Both the position numbers and the translations under genes were made by a program. A DNA stretch of 15,203 nt from Gemmatimonadota bacterium (lineage in GTDB: Bacteria > Gemmatimonadota > Gemmatimonadetes > Palauibacterales > Palauibacteraceae). The notes below the pieces were generated by a model. It made no database searches. It was not told where the DNA came from and saw only the letters and a list, made by a program, of their open reading frames with translations. Positions 6,563 to 13,589 of the stretch are shown here, piece by piece. The stretch spans positions 1 to 15,203 of the forward strand of contig JARFPW010000069.1 of the NCBI GenBank assembly GCA_029288095.1. The letters are read 5' to 3'. Each line of letters starts with the position of its first letter. Positions within the stretch are counted from its first letter, which is position 1.

Positions 6563-8665
6563 TCACGCGCCCCCGTCCCGGGCGTAGCGCTCCGCTACCG
6601 TCCGGATCGCGTGGGGCGCTCCGATAACGGTCAGGCGGTCACCCGGCTGGAACACCGTCGACCCCTGCGGAATGACGCTGTGCCCCCGGCGTCGAATGAG
6701 CGCGACGAGCGTGTCTTCAGGCAAATCCACGTCGCGCAGGGAGCGGCCGATCAGTTCTGCCGCCGGGCCGGTTGGGTCCAGGTGGAGCGACAGGGAACGC
6801 TCCTCCCGCAGTAGGGACGCCCGGAGTTCGTCGGCGTCTCGCGCCGCGAGCCAGCGGTCTAGGAACCCCACGTCGTCCACGTGCGTCGCCAGGTGACCCA
6901 GCAGACGGAGATGCTGGCCCGGCTCGTCTTCAGGGCTGAGGAGGAAGAACACCGCGTGCACGGGATCTCCCCCGGTGGCATCCACCGGGACTCCCGATCG
7001 TGACCTGACGAGCAGCATGGCGGGTCGTTCCAGCCCGTCGACGCGCAGGTGCGGTAGGGCAGCGCCTCGTGCCACCGGTATGAATCCGGCCACGCGTTCC
7101 GCCTCGAAGCCGTGGCGGAGCACGTCGACTGCTACGTCGGTGCTTCGTGCCAGGGCTTCTGCCGCACCCCGGATCACGTCGCTGAAGGAAAGCTCGTCCT
7201 GCAGATCGATTACGGCAGATCTGGCCACGACCTCGTCGAACGGATCCTCGTCTCGAAGTCCTTTCTCCTTCACGATGCCGCGCAGCTCTACATCAAGGCC
7301 CGAGTGCTGCCGTTCGCCAAGGCGCGCGAATGTATGAAAGATCGCTCCGGCCCTGGCCGTACGACGACGACCGTAGCCGAAGTACCAGACGATCGTCGCG
7401 GCGATCAGGCCGAGCGTGAAGAGCACCGCCTGGTGGCCCATTTCCGTGATGAGCCAGAACGGCACGAGGAAGCCAGCGATCTGCATCCACGGATACAAAG
7501 GTGAGCGGAAGCCCGGGTCGTATCCTGCGATGCCGCTCTCGCGCATGATCACGACCGCGAGGCAGACGAGGGAAAACAGAAGGAGCTGAAAAGCGCTCGC
7601 TAGCTTCGCGATGCCTTCGACGTCCAGTAAAAGGATGCAGGCGATCTTCAGCAGGGTCGTGGCGACGATTGCAAAGGTCGGCGTACCATGGCGGCCGATG
7701 ACGCCAAAGCGCGCAGACACCAGCCCGTCGCGCGCCATCGCGAGGGGATAGCGGGAGGCCGAGAGTATCCCGGCGTTGCCGGTCGAGGCAAAGGCAGCGA
7801 TGGCCGCCACCACGATGAGCAGGAGGCCCACGCCACCCGGCAGCCAACCGAAGAGTACCTCCGCGGCCGTGGCGACCGGAGTCAGATTGTGACGCAGCTC
7901 ATCGGGCGGAAGCACGGCCACGATGATGAACACACCCACCGTGTACACGATCACCGCCGTGGCCAGCGACAGGGCCATGCCGAGCGGGATGTTCCGGTCG
8001 GGATCGCGGATTTCCTCGGCCACGCTCGCCACCTTCGTCAGACCCGCGTAGGAGACGAACACGAACCCGACCGTGGCCATGAACCCCTGAAATCCGAACG
8101 CCAGGAACGGGTCGAAGCGATCCCCGACCTGGCCAGCGGCGTCTCCCGCGAACACGGTGAAGAGGCCCTGGAGGACAAACAGGGCCATGATCCCGACCAG
8201 CGCCGTCACCAGGATCCGCTGCAGCCCTCCGCTCTCCTTGGCACCCACCACGTTGACCACCATGAAGGCGAGCGCGAAGCCGATCGCGATCGGCTTGATC
8301 GGCACATTCACGTAGATGCCGAGGTAGGCACCTATGCCCACCAGCGCGAAGGCGCTCTTGAGGACGAGGGCCAGGCAGGTGCCGAGCCCGCCGACCGTGC
8401 CGACCAGCGGTCCCAGCGCGCGGTCCAGGAAATAGTATGTCCCGCCCGCGCGCGGCATGGCCGTAGCGAGCTCCGCCTTGCTGAGCATGGCAGGGAGGAT
8501 GAACAGCCCCGCCAGCAGGTACGCGAGGAAGACGGACGGACCCGTCTTGGCAGCGGCCAGCCCGGGCAGCAGGAAGAAACCGGAGCTGAACATCGCGCCC
8601 GTGCTGACCGCGTAAACGTCGGCCAGCCCGAGTTCCTTGCTCAGACGCTTTGGCGCTTCCTGCAT
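6563..8665 (-). CDS. APC-superfamily amino-acid permease fused to PTS EIIA-like and TrkA-C (RCK_C) domains
   Basis: Inner-membrane amino-acid/polyamine-type transporter with a large cytoplasmic tail; 700 residues. Residues 12-430 are the APC core, about 12 helices, with the family's helix-1 pattern VYAVSTGAMFSSGFFLLPG (17-35) and the AELATAMPRAGGTYYFLDRA loop (65-83 region). Residues about 475-620 resemble a fructose-type EIIA domain; ALPHLRVDGL (536-545) places His539 where the phosphorylated histidine lies. Residues about 632-690 form a TrkA-C/RCK_C domain (GRSLRDVDLPEDTLVALIRR, then GDRLTVIG at 675-682), which binds small ligands in other transporters. ATG at 8665 has a strong GGAGG 7 nt upstream. 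It leads the operon with the antiporter and receptor. The substrate is unknown; the EIIA part may be a sensor rather than part of a sugar PTS. Confidence 0.9.
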   Translation of the reverse strand: MQEAPKRLSKELGLADVYAVSTGAMFSSGFFLLPGLAAAKTGPSVFLAYLLAGLFILPAMLSKAELATAMPRAGGTYYFLDRALGPLVGTVGGLGTCLALVLKSAFALVGIGAYLGIYVNVPIKPIAIGFALAFMVVNVVGAKESGGLQRILVTALVGIMALFVLQGLFTVFAGDAAGQVGDRFDPFLAFGFQGFMATVGFVFVSYAGLTKVASVAEEIRDPDRNIPLGMALSLATAVIVYTVGVFIIVAVLPPDELRHNLTPVATAAEVLFGWLPGGVGLLLIVVAAIAAFASTGNAGILSASRYPLAMARDGLVSARFGVIGRHGTPTFAIVATTLLKIACILLLDVEGIAKLASAFQLLLFSLVCLAVVIMRESGIAGYDPGFRSPLYPWMQIAGFLVPFWLITEMGHQAVLFTLGLIAATIVWYFGYGRRRTARAGAIFHTFARLGERQHSGLDVELRGIVKEKGLRDEDPFDEVVARSAVIDLQDELSFSDVIRGAAEALARSTDVAVDVLRHGFEAERVAGFIPVARGAALPHLRVDGLERPAMLLVRSRSGVPVDATGGDPVHAVFFLLSPEDEPGQHLRLLGHLATHVDDVGFLDRWLAARDADELRASLLREERSLSLHLDPTGPAAELIGRSLRDVDLPEDTLVALIRRRGHSVIPQGSTVFQPGDRLTVIGAPHAIRTVAERYARDGGA

Positions 8666-8701
8666 TTACAGGCCTCCATCACTCTCCGGGGGGAACGTCG
8701 C

Positions 8702-8707
8702 AGTATA
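8702..8707 (-). promoter_or_regulatory. Possible -10 box for the permease-antiporter-receptor operon
   Basis: TATACT on the minus strand, five of six matches to TATAAT, lies in the 76-nt gap between mtaB and the permease and would give a leader of about 30 nt. No convincing -35 box stands 16-18 nt upstream; that spacer is very GC-rich and contains the palindrome GGCCGGCC. Read-through from mtaB is an alternative. Confidence 0.3.
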
Positions 8708-8741
8708 CAGCGGCCGGCCGGGTCCCGTCTGCGTGCCCAAG

Positions 8742-10052
8742 TCAGCCAGGCGTGGCGGCCACCAGGACCGGCAGCGCGGCCCGACCGGTCGAACCGGTAT
8801 GCAGCACCCCGCTCGCCGACCCGCTGAGGCGCACGTCGATCAGGGTGCCGGCAACGGCTGAGTCACCCGCACCGGCAAGCTGTACGCGCAGGTAATCGCC
8901 CGTCAGCCCCGATGCCCCTGTCTCGACCGCCACGCGTGCGATACCTCCGATGCGGCTGGCGGCATAGGTCCTTCCCTTCGCGATGCCTATTTCCCTCAAC
9001 TTGCGCGCCCTCTGCGCGGCCACGGACGGGGGAACACGGTTCGGCAGTTCTGCGGCCATCGTCCCGTCCCGCGGTGACCACGGAAAGACGTGGAGGTACG
9101 AGAACGGCAACTCCTCTATGAGCTCGCGCGTGAGAGCGTGATCCTCGTCAGTCTCACCGGGGAAGCCCGCGATCACGTCGGCACCCAGGCCCAGCGGCGA
9201 GACGCGCTCCACGATCTCAAGCAAGTGCGAACGATAGTCGTCGCGAGTGTGCCAGCGCCGCATCCGCCGCAGCACGGAGTCGCTCCCGCTCTGCATCGGC
9301 ACGTGCAGGTGGGGAGCCAGTGAGCCGCCCGACATCGCCAGGAGATTCACCAGGTCGTCGTCGATCTCAGTAGCCTCGATCGATCCAAGGCGCAGACGTA
9401 CCCCCGGCACCGCATCGAGAATCGAGGCACACAGAGACGCCAGGCTCACGCGCGGCTCCAGGTCGTGCCCGTAGTGGCCGATGTGGATGCCCGTCAGAAC
9501 GAGTTCGCCGTGCACCTGGGACTGCAGCGCCGCTTCGGCTACGACCTCCCCGACGGGTCGGGACCGGCTCTCCCCTCGGGCGAGGCGAGTGGCGCAGAAC
9601 GAGCACTTTCGATCGCAGCCGTCCTGGATCTTCAGCCAGCCGCGGGCGCCGCGCCGATTGGATCGCAGAAGTACGCCTCCGATCGGCTCCTCGTGTGTGG
9701 CGCTCAGCGCAGATTCGGGGGCAACCACCGCCGCCACGGCAACCGCGTCGTGCCCCTCCACGACGCCCGCTACGCCCGGCATGGTCCGATACTCCTCGGC
9801 ACGCAGGGCCGACGAGCACCCGGCCACCACGAGTTGGAGCTCGGGGTGCCGGCGATTGAGTTTCCGTATCATGCGGCGGGCAGCGGCATCTGCCGCCGAG
9901 GTGACTGTACACGTATTGAGGACGGCGGTCCCGGCATCCGCCGCGTCCGCCACGATCCGGGCGCCGCGGCTTTCGAGCTCTTGCCGCATGCGCTCCGTAT
10001 CGTACTGGTTGGCCTTGCAGCCGAACGTGTACAACCAAACCGATCCAGGCAT
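8742..10052 (-). CDS. mtaB: tRNA N6-threonylcarbamoyladenosine(37) methylthiotransferase MtaB
   Basis: Radical-SAM enzyme that converts t6A to ms2t6A at position 37 of ANN-decoding tRNAs. The 436 residues include the N-terminal UPF0004 domain with its three cluster cysteines: Cys12 in TFGCKANQYD, Cys48 in NTCTVT, and Cys79 in VVAGCSS. The radical-SAM motif is CDRKCSFC (Cys146, Cys150, Cys153), followed by SAM-domain motifs such as HLHVPMQSGSD and GADVIAGFPGETDED, and a C-terminal TRAM-like part. FGCKANQYD rather than the MiaB-type pattern favours MtaB over MiaB or RimO. ATG at 10052 puts the first Cys at the usual distance; a TTG at 10088 would add 12 residues and has no better ribosome site. 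It is divergent from the sigma-factor operon, 87 bp away, and 76 bp upstream of the permease. Confidence 0.94.
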   Translation of the reverse strand: MPGSVWLYTFGCKANQYDTERMRQELESRGARIVADAADAGTAVLNTCTVTSAADAAARRMIRKLNRRHPELQLVVAGCSSALRAEEYRTMPGVAGVVEGHDAVAVAAVVAPESALSATHEEPIGGVLLRSNRRGARGWLKIQDGCDRKCSFCATRLARGESRSRPVGEVVAEAALQSQVHGELVLTGIHIGHYGHDLEPRVSLASLCASILDAVPGVRLRLGSIEATEIDDDLVNLLAMSGGSLAPHLHVPMQSGSDSVLRRMRRWHTRDDYRSHLLEIVERVSPLGLGADVIAGFPGETDEDHALTRELIEELPFSYLHVFPWSPRDGTMAAELPNRVPPSVAAQRARKLREIGIAKGRTYAASRIGGIARVAVETGASGLTGDYLRVQLAGAGDSAVAGTLIDVRLSGSASGVLHTGSTGRAALPVLVAATPG

Positions 10053-10139
10053 GCGCCTGATATGCGGCGTTCGTCCACCGTTGCGCAAATTCGCCGTCTA
10101 CGTCAACCATTTGGCAGTTCACGTGGTCCAACTCACTGC

Positions 10140-10697
10140 ATGGAGACGACGATCGCCGTGGCCGAGCACAGGGGCTTTCCGAATCAGGCCTCCGACGCGG
10201 AACTCGCGGCGGGCGGCGACGTGCAGGCGTTCGAGCGTCTGTATCGAAGCCACGTGGATCGAATCCATACGCTCGTTCGGCGGATGCTGGGGGACGATCT
10301 GGCGGACGAGGTCACGCAGGACGTGTTCGTCCGGGCGTGGCAGAAGCTGGGCACGTTTCGCGGTGATGCGGCGTTCGGCACCTGGTTGCATCGGGTAGCC
10401 GTGAACGTCGTGCTTGGCCGGCGCAGGCAGCTCGCCATCCATCGGGAGAGGTTCCTGGCCGACGCGGCACCGACTCTCGAGATGATGTCGGGACGCGACC
10501 GGGTCGGCACGATCGGTCCGGAGTTCGAGGCGGGGTTGAAGAGCCTGCCTCCGGGGGCGCGGCAGGTGTTCGTGCTCCACGACATGGAAGGATTCAAACA
10601 TCGGGAAATCGCGAAGCTACTCGGTGTGACGACAGGCACGAGCAAGGCGCAACTGCACCGCGCTCGCATGGTGATGCGGACTTACGTATCACGTTGA
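10140..10697 (+). CDS. ECF-type RNA polymerase sigma factor
   Basis: Alternative sigma-70-family factor that directs RNA polymerase to a specific regulon. The 185 residues contain region 2 (about 30-96: FERLYRSHVDRIHTLVRRM, DEVTQDVFVRAWQKLGTFRG, TWLHRVAVNVV) and region 4 (about 131-180: LPPGARQVFVLHDMEGF, then the helix-turn-helix HREIAKLLGVTTGTSKAQLH). Regions 1 and 3 are missing, as in ECF factors. The ATG at 10140 gives the normal length; no Shine-Dalgarno precedes it. A GTG at 10158 with a GGAG 12 nt upstream is a weaker alternative. An ORF continuing upstream in this frame overlaps mtaB antisense and is not real. It heads a four-gene operon; the anti-sigma factor begins 8 nt after its stop. 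Confidence 0.93.
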   Translation: METTIAVAEHRGFPNQASDAELAAGGDVQAFERLYRSHVDRIHTLVRRMLGDDLADEVTQDVFVRAWQKLGTFRGDAAFGTWLHRVAVNVVLGRRRQLAIHRERFLADAAPTLEMMSGRDRVGTIGPEFEAGLKSLPPGARQVFVLHDMEGFKHREIAKLLGVTTGTSKAQLHRARMVMRTYVSR

Positions 10698-10705
10698 GAA
10701 AGACG

Positions 10706-11362
10706 ATGAACGAGAACTGGACGGACAGACTTTCGGAATACCTGGACGGCGAGTTGGGCCGTGGCGCGATAGAGGCGCTCGAAGCCCGGCTGGCTGAAGA
10801 CGCGGGACTCCGGGAGACGCTGGATGAACTTCGGGCCGTGAAGACCGCGGCAGCCAACTGTGCTGATGCCGCCCCGGCGACGGACCTGTGGCCGGAGATC
10901 CGGGACAGGATCCAGGCAGCGCCGGAGGCGTCGCCTCGACGCATCATTACGGTAACAATTCCGCAGTTCGCGGCTGCTGCGGGTATCATGATGCTGCTTG
11001 GTGTAGGCCTCGCCCGCATGGGGGGCGATGCGATTCCGGGCTCCATCGGCACCGACCCCGTAGCCGGGGTCGAATCCCAGCTGCAACCCGGCTTCGCGAG
11101 TGCGGACGATCCCGTCGGCTACTCTCTGGCTGTCGAGGATCTCGAGGCTCGGATCAAAGCGGGCAGGGGGCTGCTGGACGCGGAGACCATCCGGGTGCTC
11201 GAGCACAGCCTGGCGACGATCGATCAGGCGATCAATCAGGCGCAAGCGGCGCTCGAGTTGGATCCGAACAGCACATATCTGAACCAGCACCTCGCGAGCG
11301 CGCGAGCACGGAAGCTCAGATTACTCGAGAACGCGACGGCACTCGTCGCTGCGAGCACATAG
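10706..11362 (+). CDS. Single-pass membrane anti-sigma factor (zinc-finger-like N-terminus without metal ligands)
   Basis: Expected to hold the neighbouring sigma factor inactive at the inner membrane until an envelope signal arrives. The 218 residues start with an anti-sigma helical domain (1-50: WTDRLSEYLDGELGRG, 5-20) in which the His-x3-Cys-x2-Cys of zinc anti-sigma factors is absent; only Cys52 is present. One transmembrane helix follows at about 85-104 (PQFAAAAGIMMLLGVGLARM). The periplasmic part is mostly helical (about 140-215, including LEHSLATIDQAINQAQAALE, 165-184). This TPR-like tail is familiar from anti-sigma factors of Gemmatimonadota. ATG at 10706 has a GAGAAAG just upstream that overlaps the sigma stop; a TTG at 10694 would overlap that stop. 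The role is inferred from position and topology. Confidence 0.82.
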   Translation: MNENWTDRLSEYLDGELGRGAIEALEARLAEDAGLRETLDELRAVKTAAANCADAAPATDLWPEIRDRIQAAPEASPRRIITVTIPQFAAAAGIMMLLGVGLARMGGDAIPGSIGTDPVAGVESQLQPGFASADDPVGYSLAVEDLEARIKAGRGLLDAETIRVLEHSLATIDQAINQAQAALELDPNSTYLNQHLASARARKLRLLENATALVAAST

Positions 11363-11374
11363 GGGGCAGGAAGC

Positions 11375-12223
11375 ATGATTGCGCATATGGCGGCGGCGCT
11401 TATGGCGTCGATGGCGATGGGGCAGCAGATGGACACGACGTTCGCCGTGTCGGGGACCGGACAACTCGATCTGCAGAACCACGAGGGAACGGTGACCGTT
11501 TCAACGTGGGACCGGGACGAGTTGCGCATCCGGGCGGACTGGGATGACGGCAGACGTCCCGTGTCCATCCGAAACGCGGGCTCCACAGTTCGCGTACGGG
11601 TGGCGGGAGAGTACGGTCTGCCGCGGGTAGAGTTCGACATTACCGCACCGCGCGGAATGTCCATTGCTTTGCAGGGCGTAGAGCTCGACGTGACGATCGA
11701 CGGATCCGCGGGCAATATCGCGGTGAATTCCGTCGAGGGTGTGATCGACGTCACTGGAGGCTCGGGAAACGTGGCCCTCAATGCAGTCGATGGAAATGTC
11801 GCGGTACGCGACGCTCGCGGTAACATCGCCGTGCACGCCATCGACGGAGACGTCAGCGTGACCGATTCGCGGGGAACGCTCAGGGTCGAATCCGTCGAAG
11901 GGGACGTGGAGCTGCTGAATATCGACTCGGAAAACGTCGGCGTGAATGTGGTCGATGGTGACGTCACGTTCCGCGGAGCGATCCATGACGGCGGCAGGTA
12001 CTTCATGTCGACCCACGATGGGGACCTGGACATAACGGTACCGAGCGAAGCCAACGCGCGGGTGTCGATCGCGACATTCGACGGCGAACTCGTATCGGAC
12101 ATCCCGATTCAGATCGAGGGCGATTTCTCGCAGAAGCGATTCTCGTTCACACTCGGAACCGGACGAGCGCTCATCGAGCTGTCGTCGTTCGACGGGGTGA
12201 TTCGCTTAAACAAGTCCCGGTAA
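11375..12223 (+). CDS. Secreted DUF4097-family beta-repeat protein (Asp-Gly turn type)
   Basis: Predicted exported all-beta protein of unknown function; the family is often labelled putative adhesin. The 282 residues begin with a weak signal peptide (MIAHMAAALMASMAMGQQ, almost no positive charge). From about residue 110 it consists of short beta-strands with a repeated acidic-Gly turn: EG/DG at 121-122, 139-140, 157-158, 175-176, 194-195, 215-216, 236-237 and 273-274. The early repeats are 18-19 residues apart, then 21, 21 and 37, pointing to a beta-solenoid. There are no cysteines. ATG at 11375 has AGGAAG before it and lies 12 nt after the anti-sigma stop, in the same frame. The second DUF4097 gene follows after 21 nt and is a paralogue. 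As the sigma operon's cargo, it may be an envelope-response effector; that is inference. Confidence 0.85.
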   Translation: MIAHMAAALMASMAMGQQMDTTFAVSGTGQLDLQNHEGTVTVSTWDRDELRIRADWDDGRRPVSIRNAGSTVRVRVAGEYGLPRVEFDITAPRGMSIALQGVELDVTIDGSAGNIAVNSVEGVIDVTGGSGNVALNAVDGNVAVRDARGNIAVHAIDGDVSVTDSRGTLRVESVEGDVELLNIDSENVGVNVVDGDVTFRGAIHDGGRYFMSTHDGDLDITVPSEANARVSIATFDGELVSDIPIQIEGDFSQKRFSFTLGTGRALIELSSFDGVIRLNKSR

Positions 12224-12244
12224 CAACGGGATTCGGGAGGGGAA

Positions 12245-13024
12245 ATGAGTAATTGGACGCGAGGGGCGTTGGTACTGGGGAGTCTGCTGCTGGCTTCCGC
12301 CGCTCCGCTGGCCGCGCAGGACTTCGAGTGGCGCGGATCCGTGGATCGGGGTGACGAGGTGGAGATCCGTGGCATCAACGGCGGTATCGACGTCGTGGCT
12401 TCCTCGGGGAGCCAGGTGCATGTGACGGCCACCAAGAAGGAGGGCCGGAAGGGCGACCCGGACGATGTGACGATCGAGGTCGTCGAGCACTCGGGCGGCG
12501 TGACAATCTGCGCGATGTATCCGAACAAGCCGGGCAAGCGCGAGAACCGCTGCGGCCCGGGCGATAACCACATGAGCAACCATGACAACGACACGTCGGT
12601 CGAATTCCGCGTGGAGCTGCCGGCCGGAATCGACCTGGCCGTCGGTACTGTGAACGGTGAGGTAGACGTGCGTGGTGTGGATGGAGACGTTCAGGCCAGC
12701 ACCGTGAATGGTGATGTCGAGGTCGAGGCCAGCGGCAACGTGGAAGCCTCGACAGTCAACGGATCCATCGAAGCCCGGATGGGCGAGGATCTGAAGAGCG
12801 ACCTGTCGTTCGCGACGGTGAACGGGGGTATCACGGTTGAGTTGCCTGCCGGAGCCAACGCGGATGTCAGCGCTTCAACGGTGAACGGCGGACTCGAGTC
12901 CGACTTCCCCCTGACGATCCAGGGGCGGTTCTCCAACCGTCGCATGAGAGGTCAGATCGGTGACGGCGGCCACGATCTCGAGCTGTCGACGGTCAACGGA
13001 GGCATCAGACTTCGCCGTTCCTGA
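12245..13024 (+). CDS. Secreted DUF4097-family beta-repeat protein (Asn-Gly turn type)
   Basis: Second exported beta-repeat protein of the operon, 259 residues, function unknown. A clear signal peptide (MSNWTRGALVLGSLLLASAA..., cleavage near AAQ at 23-25) precedes a divergent N-terminal part. That part holds two cysteines (Cys89 in VTICAMYP, Cys103 in NRCGPG) that could form a disulfide outside the cytoplasm. The C-terminal half repeats (A/S)TVNG or GTVNG with its Gly at 138, 156, 173, 194, 215 and 252; an ING occurs at 44-46. The last intervals, 21, 21 and 37, equal those of the preceding gene's Asp-Gly turns, so the two are tandem duplicates. ATG at 12245 has a strong GGGAGGGG upstream. It is the last gene before a strong terminator. 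An adhesin, a cell-surface scaffold or a signal-sensing partner of the anti-sigma factor are all possible. Confidence 0.87.
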   Translation: MSNWTRGALVLGSLLLASAAPLAAQDFEWRGSVDRGDEVEIRGINGGIDVVASSGSQVHVTATKKEGRKGDPDDVTIEVVEHSGGVTICAMYPNKPGKRENRCGPGDNHMSNHDNDTSVEFRVELPAGIDLAVGTVNGEVDVRGVDGDVQASTVNGDVEVEASGNVEASTVNGSIEARMGEDLKSDLSFATVNGGITVELPAGANADVSASTVNGGLESDFPLTIQGRFSNRRMRGQIGDGGHDLELSTVNGGIRLRRS

Positions 13025-13049
13025 TCGACGGGTAGTCTGCGAACAATTG

Positions 13050-13080
13050 AAAAAGGCCGCCTTTCGGGGCGGCCTTTTTT
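13050..13080. terminator. Strong bidirectional rho-independent terminator
   Basis: A perfect 12-bp stem, AAAAAGGCCGCC (13050-13061) with GGCGGCCTTTTT (13068-13079), encloses the 6-nt loop TTTCGG. T-runs on both strands make it work for the plus-strand sigma operon and for the minus-strand marR-type gene, whose TGA stop starts at 13082 and shares base 13080. Confidence 0.93.
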
Positions 13081-13589
13081 CAGTCGACCTCCGTCTCCAT
13101 GAACTCGAGTGCGTTGTTTTCGATACGTCGCAGAATTCTGCGTAGCACCCGCAGCTCATCACGCGTCAGGCCCGCGTACAACGTGTCGCGCGTGCGGGCC
13201 GCGACCGGGGCGATGTCCTGGACGAACTGCTTGCCGGCGTCGGTCAGGTAGATCCGCACGCGGCGCATGTCCTCGCCGTCCTTCTCCTTGCGGACATATC
13301 CCCGGGACTCCAGACCGGAGAGAATGCGCGATGTATTCGGCCGGTCGCGAAACGTGCCGTCGGCGATCTGGGTCTGATACTGCCCGTCTCTCGCGTAGAG
13401 TCGCGATAACACCAGCCACATCTCCGGCGTCACACCTGAAGCCCGCGATTCCATGAGACGGAGAAACAGCACGCGGAGCGTTCGCGATGCGCGCTGGATG
13501 AGCCAGGCCGGAGCGTCATCCGTGCGGTCGCTGCGAACGATGCCGTACGCGTCACGACCGTTGCCCGCGTGCGGCGCCTTATTCGGCAT
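13080..13589 (-). CDS. MarR-family winged-helix transcriptional regulator
   Basis: Dimeric DNA-binding repressor or activator, 169 residues. The winged helix-turn-helix spans about 54-118: TPEMWLVLSRLYARDGQYQT, the recognition helix around RPNTSRILSGLESRGYV (83-99), and a wing with the typical D-x-R-x-V-R-I-x-LT pattern (DMRRVRIYLTDAGK, 107-120). Flanking helices form the dimerisation domain. There are no cysteines, which argues against an OhrR-type thiol sensor. The ATG at 13589 overlaps the TGA of the upstream TPR gene by one base (TGATG), with GAGGGGG inside that gene's end as ribosome site. A longer open frame to 13907 runs antisense-style through the TPR gene and is not used. The ligand and targets are unknown. 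The gene ends inside the bidirectional terminator. Confidence 0.9.
   Translation of the reverse strand: MPNKAPHAGNGRDAYGIVRSDRTDDAPAWLIQRASRTLRVLFLRLMESRASGVTPEMWLVLSRLYARDGQYQTQIADGTFRDRPNTSRILSGLESRGYVRKEKDGEDMRRVRIYLTDAGKQFVQDIAPVAARTRDTLYAGLTRDELRVLRRILRRIENNALEFMETEVD

Noticed and set aside
7688..8827. A 379-codon plus-strand frame opposite the permease, rich in His, Arg and Glu
   Set aside because: Antisense shadow of a certain transporter gene; hydrophobic codons read backwards give this composition.
10046..10059. Small inverted repeat CAGGC-ATGC-GCCTG at the mtaB start codon
   Set aside because: Only a 5-bp stem, easily found by chance in GC-rich DNA.
10081..10100. Possible ECF-type promoter ending in CGTCTA upstream of the sigma gene
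   Set aside because: No GGAAC-like -35 element at the right distance, so autoregulation cannot be supported from sequence.
9465..10139. Upstream extension of the sigma-factor frame by 225 codons
   Set aside because: It runs antisense through mtaB and has no sigma-like features before the ATG at 10140.
12640..13010. Repeated GTGAAcGG-like words resembling a short direct-repeat or CRISPR-like array
   Set aside because: They encode the TVNG turns of the DUF4097 protein, differ at wobble positions, and the spacing follows codons.
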